Shown here: in pieces, positions 16,840 through 25,065 of the stretch | Numbering within the stretch: the stretch's first letter is position 1 | How the letters are laid out: each line of letters starts with the position of its first letter | From: DASXRA01 sp036558905 | GTDB lineage: Bacteria > Actinomycetota > Actinomycetes > Mycobacteriales > Jatrophihabitantaceae | Length of the DNA stretch: 64,000 bases | Reading direction: 5' to 3' | Assembly (NCBI GenBank): GCA_036558905.1 | Contig: DATBER010000036.1 | Span: 20,805-84,804 of the forward strand | Notes under the pieces: model-generated | The model's database searches: none | Seen by the model: only the letters and a program-made list of their open reading frames with translations | Told to the model about the DNA's origin: nothing | Made by a program: the position numbers and the translations under genes

Positions 16840-18539
16840 CGGACCAACGCCTTCACCACCATCACGGGATCCGAACCGACAGAGGTGACGCGGTACGGAC
16901 CGACACTCGCCGGTACCACCAACGTCTCGGCGTAGACGAGGCTGTGTCGTCCTGACCCTGTCTCGATGACGACGCCGTCGCCCGCGACGACATTGAGCAC
17001 GTGGAACCGGCCCGCCGTGTCGGCGCGAGCGCTACCGGAGGGTTCGATGACCACCCTGCGCACCTCGAAGAACAGCTGCGGCAGCGCACCGATCGACTCC
17101 TCCCGCCAGCCCTCGCCTTGCACGAGTATGCGCGGTTGCTGCACGAGATCGCGGTGCACCGCGTCGCCGGAGCGTCGCGAATCGAGATTGCGGAACGCAT
17201 GTCCGACGTGGACCGGTCGCTGTTTGCCCGCGGAGTCCACGCGCAGCCAGTCGTAGAAGCGCAGTGAATAGAGGTACGGGGTGGCGCTGACCTCGAGCAC
17301 CACATTGCCCTCTCCGCTCCCGTGCGGGGTACCACCCGGGATCAGGAACAGCTGGTGTGGCGTCGCCGGATGGGTTTGCACGAACCGTTCGATGTCGAAC
17401 GCCTGCTGATCGGCATCGGCGGCGTGCGCGTGCTGGTGGAACTCGTCGATGTCGACGTCATCGCGCAGTCCCAGATAGATGATGCGGTCTTCGCCGCCGA
17501 CCATGACGTAGTAGCTCTCGTGTTGCGTGTACGGCCAGCCGAAGACGTCCCGCATGTACGCCTCGCGCGGGTGGCAGTGCACGGACAGGCTGCCGCCGCC
17601 CACGGTGTCGAGATAGTCGAACCGAATCGGGAACGAGGTGTGAAATGTCGCGCGGACGGCCGGGCCGAGCACCCGGTCCGGATGCAGCGCGACGACGAGC
17701 TGGAACGGGATCTCCACCGCGTGGTCGGACGTTCCGATCAGCACGCCACTCTCGGGCGCGATCAGCTCGTATCCGACGGCGGTGTTCTCCAAGTCGCGGC
17801 CGAGCCCGAGCTGGTCCTGCCCCCAGTGCCCGCCCCACGACGTCGTATTGAACGTCGGCAGCGTGCGGAAGGGCCGGCCGGCCAGGTCGGCGAGCGTCAG
17901 TCGCAGGTCCGCGCCGTCGAGCGAGGTGGGCTGCAGCGGGTCGCGAACGTCGAGCCACCGGTCGATGCGCGCGGCCACCGCGTCGCGGTGCCGGTCGAGC
18001 AGCGGCCAGTCGATGTAGAAGAGCCGGCGCGTGGACGGCGCGTCGTCGCCCGGGCGCTGGCCCAGATTGCGTTCGCGGCCCGCCACGACGGCGGCTTCCG
18101 CGTACCGCTTGGGCAGGTCGGCGTACCAGAGCCGGTCCGGCTCGAGCAGCGCCGCGCCCGGGCCGAAGGCCACCACGACCGCCTCCGGTGCGGCCGGCAC
18201 GGCGGGCGGCTCGTCGTAGAGGTCGGCGATCGTGCCGCCGGCGAGCGTCGCGAAATCGGGATCGTCGGCGAGCGCGTCGACGGGTGCAGTCCGCTTTACG
18301 ACCTGCTCCCACGCGACCATCTGCTCGCGAACGTCCACCGCGACGACGGGAATCTCCCGCGCGCGCAACGCGGTGGTGATGCCAGCGACAACCGCCGTCC
18401 AGTCGAGGACGTTGGGACCGTCGACGGCGAGCACCGTTCCCGGCCCGAGGTCGGCGCAGGCTGAGTCCCAGCCGCGCTGCGCTGCGCCACGCACCGGCTG
18501 ATACGTCGGCTGCGGCTCATACGGCCGGGCCACCCTCAC
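16836..18539 (-). CDS. manA: Class I mannose-6-phosphate isomerase with N-terminal nucleoside-kinase-like domain
   Basis: A 567-residue protein starting at GTG 18539 after GGAGG. The C-terminal half is the cupin isomerase that interconverts mannose-6-phosphate and fructose-6-phosphate. Zinc-site motifs are visible: HCHP (321-324), QHES (339-342) and PHGSG (H406). The N-terminal ~230 residues look like the uridine-kinase-like domain found in some long class I isomerases, with AVDGPNVLDW at the place of the P-loop. A GxxxxGKS/T motif is missing, so kinase activity is unlikely. It is first in the manA-lacI operon, divergent from the sugar transporter genes, linking imported mannosides to glycolysis. 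Confidence 0.8.
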   Translation of the reverse strand: MRVARPYEPQPTYQPVRGAAQRGWDSACADLGPGTVLAVDGPNVLDWTAVVAGITTALRAREIPVVAVDVREQMVAWEQVVKRTAPVDALADDPDFATLAGGTIADLYDEPPAVPAAPEAVVVAFGPGAALLEPDRLWYADLPKRYAEAAVVAGRERNLGQRPGDDAPSTRRLFYIDWPLLDRHRDAVAARIDRWLDVRDPLQPTSLDGADLRLTLADLAGRPFRTLPTFNTTSWGGHWGQDQLGLGRDLENTAVGYELIAPESGVLIGTSDHAVEIPFQLVVALHPDRVLGPAVRATFHTSFPIRFDYLDTVGGGSLSVHCHPREAYMRDVFGWPYTQHESYYVMVGGEDRIIYLGLRDDVDIDEFHQHAHAADADQQAFDIERFVQTHPATPHQLFLIPGGTPHGSGEGNVVLEVSATPYLYSLRFYDWLRVDSAGKQRPVHVGHAFRNLDSRRSGDAVHRDLVQQPRILVQGEGWREESIGALPQLFFEVRRVVIEPSGSARADTAGRFHVLNVVAGDGVVIETGSGRHSLVYAETLVVPASVGPYRVTSVGSDPVMVVKALVR

Positions 18540-18570
18540 CTGCGCCCACCTCCAGTCGATACTGCCGGTG

Positions 18571-18586
18571 ATGGTATCGCAACCAT
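18571..18586. promoter_or_regulatory. Candidate LacI operator
   Basis: ATGGTATCGCAACCAT has 12 of 16 symmetric positions around a central CG, the layout of LacI/GalR-family operators. It is 32 bp before the isomerase start and 196 bp before the divergent sugar-binding protein gene. A looser copy (TTGGTAGCGATAACC) lies at 18651-18665. Confidence 0.5.
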
Positions 18587-18634
18587 TCGCGAGTTACCTC
18601 GTTCGGTCAAAAAATAAAGAACATCTGGTCTGTG

Positions 18635-18646
18635 GTCTGTACAGAC
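18635..18646. promoter_or_regulatory. Perfect 12-bp palindrome in the divergent sugar promoter region
   Basis: GTCTGTACAGAC is a perfect palindrome, 136 bp before the sugar-binding protein start. It differs from the LacI-like site at 18571, so a second regulator may act here. A short AT-rich run (AAAAAATAAAGAA, from about 18609) lies just upstream, the most AT-rich spot in this region. Confidence 0.4.
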
Positions 18647-18781
18647 AGCCTTGGTAGCGATAACCTACGCCAATGCCTGACCAGGTAGGCAGGTGTCTTC
18701 CTTCGCGGCGTTGTTGGTCCGGTTCGCGTATCGACTCGGCGCCGTCTCACGATCCGCTCGGCTAACTTGAAGGAGCACGAT

Positions 18782-20065
18782 ATGGACACCGTCGATCGGC
18801 GAACGTTCCTCAAGATCGGAGGCGGGGCCGCGCTGGCCAGCGCGGGCCTGCCGTGGCTGCTGGCGGCATGCAGCAGCGGGTCGGGAAGTGCCACGAACCT
18901 CCAGCTGTCCAACGACAAACCGACCTGGCAGAGCTGGTTCCAGACAGAGGGAAACCAAGCCAAGAGCGCCGTCAAAGTAGGTTGGACGCCGCGCGAGTAC
19001 TCCGACGAGAACGCCTACCAGGCGGCGATCAAGACGGCCGGCGGCTCGTCCAGGGTGTCGGACCTGTTCACGTGGCAGTCGAGCTGGGGGATGAAGGACG
19101 TCGTCGACGCCGGATTCGTCGCCGATCTCACGGCGGAGTGGGACAAGGAGGGCGATGTCTACAGCGCCGATATGCGCAAGCTGTTCACGTTCGACGGGAA
19201 GACGTACGGGGCGCCCCTTTACCTGGCTCCGTGGGTCGTCTTCTACTCCAAGCAGGTTTTCGACAAGTACCAACTCCAGCCGCCTACGACGTGGGACGAG
19301 CTGCAACACGTCCTCGACACGCTGAAGGGCAACGGCATCGCGCCGCTAGGGGCGACCGTCGACGGCGTGTGGTCGTTCCTCTGGTTCCAGACCCTGCTCG
19401 TCGCGAGCGACCCGGAGCTCTACCAGGCCGTGACGGCCGGCCATGCGAAGTACACCGACCCCGGCGTCATGGACGTGATGAAGCTGTGGTCGCAGATGAT
19501 CAAGGCCGGATATTTCACCGACCCGTCGTCGGTCACGTTCAGCACGCGGGGCACAAACTTCGCGACCCCGTTCAAGCAGGGCAAGGCGGCCATGTGCGAG
19601 ATGGGCACCTGGTACGAGGCGACGATCACCAGCGCCGGCATGAAGCCCGGCGTCGACTACGACGCGTTCATACTCCCCAGCGTCAAACCAGGTGTGCAGA
19701 ACACGATCGTCATCGAGTCGGGGCCGCTGTGCGTCGCCGGGCACGGCCGGCACAAGGACAACGCGACGAAGGCGGTGGGCTGGTTCATGTCGAAGGACGG
19801 ACAGCAGGAGTGGACGAAGCTCACCGGCTTCATCTCCGGCCGCTCCGATGTTCCGTCGACGTCGCCGGTGGACAAGAAGATCACCGATCAGATCAAATCC
19901 GGCAACTACCAGCAGGTCAGCCGCTACTACGAGGCGACCCCGAACGACATCGTGCAAACCGCCATCGAGGAGTTCCAGAAGTTCATGCTGCATCCGAACG
20001 ATCCGACGTCGATCCTGAACGCGATCCAGAGCAAGGCGGACGACGTCTGGAAGTCCGTCGGGTAG
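18782..20065 (+). CDS. Sugar ABC transporter substrate-binding lipoprotein (Tat-type)
   Basis: A 427-residue protein from ATG 18782 after AAGGAG; an upstream TTG in frame is rejected because the ribosome site lies between. The N-terminus combines a Tat motif (DRRTFLKIGG) with a lipobox (LLAAC), so a folded lipoprotein is exported. Motifs of the carbohydrate-uptake family 1 binding proteins: YGAPLYLAPWVVFYSKQVFD, PPTTWDELQHVLDTLKGNG and FKQGKAAMCEMGTWYE. It delivers an oligosaccharide, probably a mannoside, to the permeases encoded next, and is the first gene of the five-gene operon running to 26766. Confidence 0.9.
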   Translation: MDTVDRRTFLKIGGGAALASAGLPWLLAACSSGSGSATNLQLSNDKPTWQSWFQTEGNQAKSAVKVGWTPREYSDENAYQAAIKTAGGSSRVSDLFTWQSSWGMKDVVDAGFVADLTAEWDKEGDVYSADMRKLFTFDGKTYGAPLYLAPWVVFYSKQVFDKYQLQPPTTWDELQHVLDTLKGNGIAPLGATVDGVWSFLWFQTLLVASDPELYQAVTAGHAKYTDPGVMDVMKLWSQMIKAGYFTDPSSVTFSTRGTNFATPFKQGKAAMCEMGTWYEATITSAGMKPGVDYDAFILPSVKPGVQNTIVIESGPLCVAGHGRHKDNATKAVGWFMSKDGQQEWTKLTGFISGRSDVPSTSPVDKKITDQIKSGNYQQVSRYYEATPNDIVQTAIEEFQKFMLHPNDPTSILNAIQSKADDVWKSVG

Positions 20066-20071
20066 CACGAC

Positions 20072-21019
20072 GTGAAGGACGCGAACCTGGCGGTGCTGCC
20101 CCGCACCTGGCGGGAGGCTGCGGCGCGACGCCGGGAAGGGTCATGGTCGCGCGTGGCCCGGGTAACGGCGCCGTACCTCTACCTCGTGCCGATGGTCGTG
20201 CTCGTCGGCGTGTTCCTGCTGTATCCGGCGCTGGACACGATCTGGGTCAGCTTCACCCGTTGGGACGGCATCAACGCCCCGACGTTCAACGGGCTGCACA
20301 ACTACCTCCAGTTCGGCAGCGACCCGGCGTTCAGCACGGCATTCGTGAACACCCTGTACTGGGTCGCGGGCATCATGCTGCTGCAGGTGGGCGCCGGGCT
20401 GCTCCTGGCCGTCGTCATCAACGCGAGCCCGCTCGGCGGACTGTTCAAGCGCATCATCTACTTGCCGCACACGATCTCCGGCGCGGCGATCGGCGTGCTC
20501 TGGTTCGCCATCTACATCCCCGGACAGGGAATGCTCAACAGTGCGCTGCGGTTCGTGCACCTCGGCTCGCTGCAGCACAACTGGTTGACGGACCCGCCGA
20601 TCAACACGTTCGCCATGATCCTGGCCGGCATCTGGCAGGGCATGGGCCCGACAATGATCCTGTTCCTCGTCGGGCTGCAGCACCTCCCGCGTGATCCGCT
20701 CGACGCCGCGCGCATGGACGGCGCCAGCGCGCTCCAGATGTTCTGGTACGTAACGCTTCCGCTGCTGCGGCCGATGACCGTCGTCGTCGTGGCGATCTCG
20801 CTGATCAACAGCTTCAAGGTCTTCGACATCGTCTGGGTGATGACCCAGGGTGGGCCGTACCGTTCGTCCGAGACGCTGGCCGTCACGATGTATCGCGAGT
20901 CGTTCGTCAGCTCCGACTTCGGCTACGGCGCCAGTGTCGCTGTGCTGCTGACCGCGATCGTCTTCGTCATCTCCGTGCCGTACATCCGGAGCATGTTCGC
21001 GCGCGTGGAGGCGAACTGA
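20072..21019 (+). CDS. Sugar ABC transporter permease, MalF type
   Basis: A 315-residue inner-membrane protein starting at GTG 20072, six bases after the binding-protein gene. Six membrane helices are apparent, beginning YLYLVPMVVLVGVFLLYP. The EAA loop that contacts the ATPase is DAARMDGASALQMFWYVTLP. It forms the channel with the next gene product. No ATPase gene is in the operon; as in many actinomycetes, a shared MsiK-type ATPase elsewhere probably energises it. Confidence 0.92.
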   Translation: MKDANLAVLPRTWREAAARRREGSWSRVARVTAPYLYLVPMVVLVGVFLLYPALDTIWVSFTRWDGINAPTFNGLHNYLQFGSDPAFSTAFVNTLYWVAGIMLLQVGAGLLLAVVINASPLGGLFKRIIYLPHTISGAAIGVLWFAIYIPGQGMLNSALRFVHLGSLQHNWLTDPPINTFAMILAGIWQGMGPTMILFLVGLQHLPRDPLDAARMDGASALQMFWYVTLPLLRPMTVVVVAISLINSFKVFDIVWVMTQGGPYRSSETLAVTMYRESFVSSDFGYGASVAVLLTAIVFVISVPYIRSMFARVEAN

Positions 21020-21020
21020 C

Positions 21021-21887
21021 GTGGCTACCTCCGAGCGTGCGGTGAGCAAGGTGCGGTACGGCCGCTGGGCGATCACGATCGTCCTCGCGCTGATGTGTCT
21101 GATATGGCTCGGTCCGCTGTGGACGCTAATCACCACGTCGATGAAGTCGACACCGGAGTCGGTCGGCGACACGTCGGCGTGGTCGTTGCCGAAGTCGCCG
21201 CTGCGTCTGTTCGACAACCTGAAGGATGCCTGGTCGACGTCGGGCCTCGCGGACGGATTCAAGGCCAGCCTGCTGTACGCGGTGTCGGGCTCGGCGCTGG
21301 CCATCCTGTGCGCGTCGCTCGGCGCCTACTCGATCACCCGGCTGCGCATCCGCGGGCGGTTCTTCTGGTTCGTGCTCGTGTTCAGCGGGACGCTGTTCCC
21401 GTTGCAGATGTACGTCATCCCACTGTTCAAGCTGTATCAGGACACCGGGCTCTACGACACCCGGGGCGGGCTGATCTGCTTCTACACCGCGATCTCCATC
21501 CCGTTCTGCCTGTTCGTCCTGCGCAGCTTCTTCGCCACCGTCCCCACCGAGGTGCAGGAAGCGGCGCGGCTCGACGGCGCCGGCGACTTCACGATCTTCT
21601 GGCGGATGTTCCTGCCGCTGGCCAAGGCGCCGATCGCCGTGCTGTTCCTGTTCCAGTTCATCTGGATCTGGAACGACCTGCTGTTCGGTCTCGTGCTGTC
21701 CACGTCGGACGGCATCCGGCCGATCGCGCCGACGCTAGCCGGCCTGCAGAGCCAGTACGCCAGCAGCGGCCAGCCGCTCGTGCTGTCCGCGACGTTGATC
21801 GCCAGTCTCCCGACGGTGGTGCTCTTCCTGCTGCTCGGGCGCTACATGATGCAAGGTCTGCAGCTCACCGGAGGAGCGACTCGATGA
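21021..21887 (+). CDS. Sugar ABC transporter permease, MalG type
   Basis: A 288-residue inner-membrane protein starting at GTG 21021, directly after the previous stop. Six helices are apparent. The EAA loop reads EAARLDGAGDFTIFWRMFLP. LYDTRGGLI and FIWIWNDLLFGLVL are usual for this class. Its stop overlaps the start of the mannosidase gene (ATGA), so uptake and breakdown are made together. Confidence 0.92.
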   Translation: MATSERAVSKVRYGRWAITIVLALMCLIWLGPLWTLITTSMKSTPESVGDTSAWSLPKSPLRLFDNLKDAWSTSGLADGFKASLLYAVSGSALAILCASLGAYSITRLRIRGRFFWFVLVFSGTLFPLQMYVIPLFKLYQDTGLYDTRGGLICFYTAISIPFCLFVLRSFFATVPTEVQEAARLDGAGDFTIFWRMFLPLAKAPIAVLFLFQFIWIWNDLLFGLVLSTSDGIRPIAPTLAGLQSQYASSGQPLVLSATLIASLPTVVLFLLLGRYMMQGLQLTGGATR

Positions 21888-24800
21888 CGAAGACGGATGT
21901 GCTGCGGTCGGCCCAGTGGCTGGGGGAGATGATCCAACGATCACTGCCGGCGACCCGCGAGACCCTGCGCGCCTCGGTCGCGGATCGTGTCCTCGATACC
22001 CCCGAGCTGCGCGTGGAAGCGTCCGGCCTGCCGTTGTTCCGGAACGCCGGCGGGCGACTGACCCAGGCTGTGCGCATCCACGTGCCGGCCCAAGACGCGC
22101 TCGGGCCGCTCCGGTTCACGTTGCGCGATCAGCAGGGCGCGTCCGTGGACGAGGCGCAAGCAGTCATGGCCGGCGAGGCGTTGAGCCTCGACTTGTACGC
22201 GCCTGAGGTGCAGGCGGAGTCGACGTTCACCCTGGACGTCGCCGGGGCGGAACAGACCTGGTCCGGGCGGATCACGGTGGCCCCGCAGCGGAAGTGGACG
22301 GTGTTCCTCATCCACCACTCGCACCTCGACGTCGGGTATACCGATCCGCAGGGCATGGTGGCTCGTCACCACGACACGTACTTCGACTCTCTCATCGACC
22401 TCACGGAGGCCACCGACGACTGGCCCGACGACGCCCGGTTCAGATGGAACATCGAGGCCTCGTGGCCGCTGGTCCACTGGCTGAACCTGCGTTCGACCTA
22501 TGCGGCCGACCGTCTACTCTCGCGCATGCGCGAGGGGCTGGTCGAGGTGACCGCACTGCCGTTCAACCTGCACACCGAGGCCTGTTCGACGGACGAGTTG
22601 TACCGGCTCCTGCGTACGACCGAGACGTTGCGGAACAGGTACGGCGTGCCGGTCACCACCGCGATGCAGACCGACGTTCCCGGGTCGACGGTCGGCCTGG
22701 TGGACGCGCTCGCCGACGCCGACATCGGCTATCTGGCGGCAGCGCACAACTGGGCCGGTCGGTCGGTGCCGTTCCGGGTCGGCGGCCAGGAACTGGAGCG
22801 GCCCTTCTACTGGGCCGCGCCGAGCGGGAACCGGGTGCTGACCTGGTTCACCGACAGCGCCCACGGCCTGTCCTACATGGAGGGCAACATCATCGGGCTG
22901 GCGGATGACTACGAGACCGCGCTTGCCGTCCTGCCCGCCTACCTTCAGGCATTGGCCAGCCGGCCCTACCCGCTCGCGCACATGGTCCCCGGATGGTCGA
23001 AGCTGATCGACGGCGTGCCGATCTCGAAGCGCCCGTACGAGCACGACGTGCTGCACCTGCGGATCCAGGGCGCGTTCGCCGACAATGCCTCCCCGAGTCT
23101 CGTGCCGGCCGCGATCGTCCGGCAGTGGAACGACACGTTCGCCTATCCGCGGCTGCGCATGGCCACGAACCGCGAGTTCTTCGCGGACGCGGAGCAGCGT
23201 CTCGCCGGGCGCATCCCCACCTACACCGGTGACTGGACGAACTGGTGGGCCGACGGAATCGGCTCCGGGGCGCGCCCCCTCGGCTACAGCCGGCGGGCCC
23301 AGGCCGCGCTGACCACAGCCGAGACGTTGCATGCGGCCGCCGACCTGCGAAGCGGCGCGCACAGTGACGTCGCGGACAAGACGGATCGGGTGCACGAGAA
23401 GCTGGCGCTGTTCGACGAGCACACCTGGGGAGCCGGCAACCCCTGGGACGACGGCGAGGAGCATCGGCACTCCGGCGGGCTGCAGTGGGCGCGCAAGTCC
23501 GAGTACGCCACCCAGGCATACGACGAGGCGCAGGATCTGCTGGCCGCGGGGGCTCGGCGGTTCGGCGACACGTTCGCCCCGACGGCCGGCGCGCTGGCCA
23601 CCGTTCTCGTGGTCAATGCCGCCAGCCGGGTTCGTACCGATCTCGCCCGGATCTTCCTGCCCGCCAGCAAGGTGCCGCTCGACGTGCGGATCGGCCTCGT
23701 CGACGCCCGGGACGGCGCGCAGGTTCCGCACCGGGAGGACCGGCAGGAGAACCCGCGCCGCCCTATCGGCCGATACCTGGAGTTCGTGATCCGCGATGTC
23801 CCCGGTGTGGGGTTCGCCCGGGTGGACGTGGTCGCGGGCGACGGTCCGGAGCAGGCGGTGGATCTCGACGACGCGATGGTGGCCGAGAACGACCGCTACC
23901 GGTTGACGTACGCGCCGGCCGACGCCTGCGTGTCCTCGATCTTCGACAAGATCGCCGGCCGCGAGCTCGTCGACACGGCCGCCGCAGCCGGGTTCAACCA
24001 ATACCTCTACGACCGCTACACCACCGCCCCGCACGTCAACCATCTGTCCAGCCGCACCACGGCCGACCCGTCGCTGCTGGGCGACCGAAACGTCGGTCAT
24101 CACGCGAACGTCGTTCGCGCGACGCGGGACGCGGTGGGCGAGACGCTCGTCGTCGATCTGCAGGGTGCTGGGACCGACTGGATTCGCACGACCATTCATT
24201 TGCCGCGTGGCGTCGATCGGGTCGACATCACCAACCGCCTGCACAAGCAGGCCGTGGCGGACAAGGAGAGCGGATTCTTCTGCTTCCCGTTCGACATCCC
24301 GGCCGGTCCCGTGGCGTACGAGCTGAGCGGCGGTGTCGGCACCGCTGACGGCCCGGTCGTGCCCGGTGCCGCGCACCACATGCGGGCGGTCCGGCACTGG
24401 GTTGCGCTCGAGCACGCCGACCTGGCCGTGGCGTGGGCGACGCTCGAGGCTCCGCTCGTCCAGTTCGGCAATGTGCACCTGCCGTACGCACCGTTCCCGC
24501 CGACACTGCAGCTCGACCGCGCGGAGCCGGCAACCATCTACTCCTGGGCGCTCAACAACATCTGGGACACCAACTTCCCGGCGCAGCAACAGGGGGAGAT
24601 GGCTTTCCGCTACGCCGTTGCGTCCGCCAGCGGCATGCCGCCCCGCCAGCTCGCGACCGCAACCGCGGACGGGCTCGTCGCGCCGCTGGTCGCCGTGCTG
24701 GCGACCGGGCCGGAAACCGGTCCGGCCGACGGCGTGTTCTGCACGGTCGACCATCCCGGCGTGCGGATCGCCGCCGTCGGGCGGTCTCGGAGCGGGCACG

Positions 24801-24997
24801 ACTTCGCGATCCGGCTGCTGTCGACTCATCCGGGTGAGGTCCGGACGCGACTGCGGCTGCCGGGCCGAACCGCGCGGGCCGCGTGGACCGGGACGTATCT
24901 CGAGCGGCGGCTCGTTCCCGCGGCGATCACCGGCGACGGAATCGATGTCGTCGTACCGGCCGAGGCAGGCGCTGCGGTCGTCATCGATCTTGGGTGA
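21884..24997 (+). CDS. GH38-type alpha-mannosidase, cytoplasmic
   Basis: A 1037-residue protein from ATG 21884 with GGAGGAG upstream and no signal peptide. The zinc-site motif HHSHLDVGYTD (144-154; H147, D149) and the nucleophile-region motif QTDVPGST (D264) fit the GH38 fold. DEHTWG (H513) probably supplies the third metal ligand. The C-terminal ~450 residues are the beta-sandwich domains usual for GH38. Retaining alpha-mannosidases of this group cut terminal mannose from imported oligosaccharides. The link with a sugar importer and a mannose-6-phosphate isomerase supports this. The motif around D264 differs from the classic WQIDPFG form, so exact specificity, or a DUF5054-like subfamily, remains open. 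Confidence 0.78.
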   Translation: MTKTDVLRSAQWLGEMIQRSLPATRETLRASVADRVLDTPELRVEASGLPLFRNAGGRLTQAVRIHVPAQDALGPLRFTLRDQQGASVDEAQAVMAGEALSLDLYAPEVQAESTFTLDVAGAEQTWSGRITVAPQRKWTVFLIHHSHLDVGYTDPQGMVARHHDTYFDSLIDLTEATDDWPDDARFRWNIEASWPLVHWLNLRSTYAADRLLSRMREGLVEVTALPFNLHTEACSTDELYRLLRTTETLRNRYGVPVTTAMQTDVPGSTVGLVDALADADIGYLAAAHNWAGRSVPFRVGGQELERPFYWAAPSGNRVLTWFTDSAHGLSYMEGNIIGLADDYETALAVLPAYLQALASRPYPLAHMVPGWSKLIDGVPISKRPYEHDVLHLRIQGAFADNASPSLVPAAIVRQWNDTFAYPRLRMATNREFFADAEQRLAGRIPTYTGDWTNWWADGIGSGARPLGYSRRAQAALTTAETLHAAADLRSGAHSDVADKTDRVHEKLALFDEHTWGAGNPWDDGEEHRHSGGLQWARKSEYATQAYDEAQDLLAAGARRFGDTFAPTAGALATVLVVNAASRVRTDLARIFLPASKVPLDVRIGLVDARDGAQVPHREDRQENPRRPIGRYLEFVIRDVPGVGFARVDVVAGDGPEQAVDLDDAMVAENDRYRLTYAPADACVSSIFDKIAGRELVDTAAAAGFNQYLYDRYTTAPHVNHLSSRTTADPSLLGDRNVGHHANVVRATRDAVGETLVVDLQGAGTDWIRTTIHLPRGVDRVDITNRLHKQAVADKESGFFCFPFDIPAGPVAYELSGGVGTADGPVVPGAAHHMRAVRHWVALEHADLAVAWATLEAPLVQFGNVHLPYAPFPPTLQLDRAEPATIYSWALNNIWDTNFPAQQQGEMAFRYAVASASGMPPRQLATATADGLVAPLVAVLATGPETGPADGVFCTVDHPGVRIAAVGRSRSGHDFAIRLLSTHPGEVRTRLRLPGRTARAAWTGTYLERRLVPAAITGDGIDVVVPAEAGAAVVIDLG

Positions 24998-25065
24998 GGG
25001 TTTGGCTCGCTAGTAGGCAACGATCCGGACAAGTGGTCAGACGACTGGCCTCAAAGGAGGTTCGC

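Noticed and set aside
15805..16935. A 376-residue open frame on the plus strand
   Set aside because: Antisense of the LacI gene; low-complexity composition, no motifs.
22514..24829. A 771-residue open frame on the minus strand
   Set aside because: Antisense of the GH38-type mannosidase; no domain can be recognised and the plus-strand gene is coupled to its operon.
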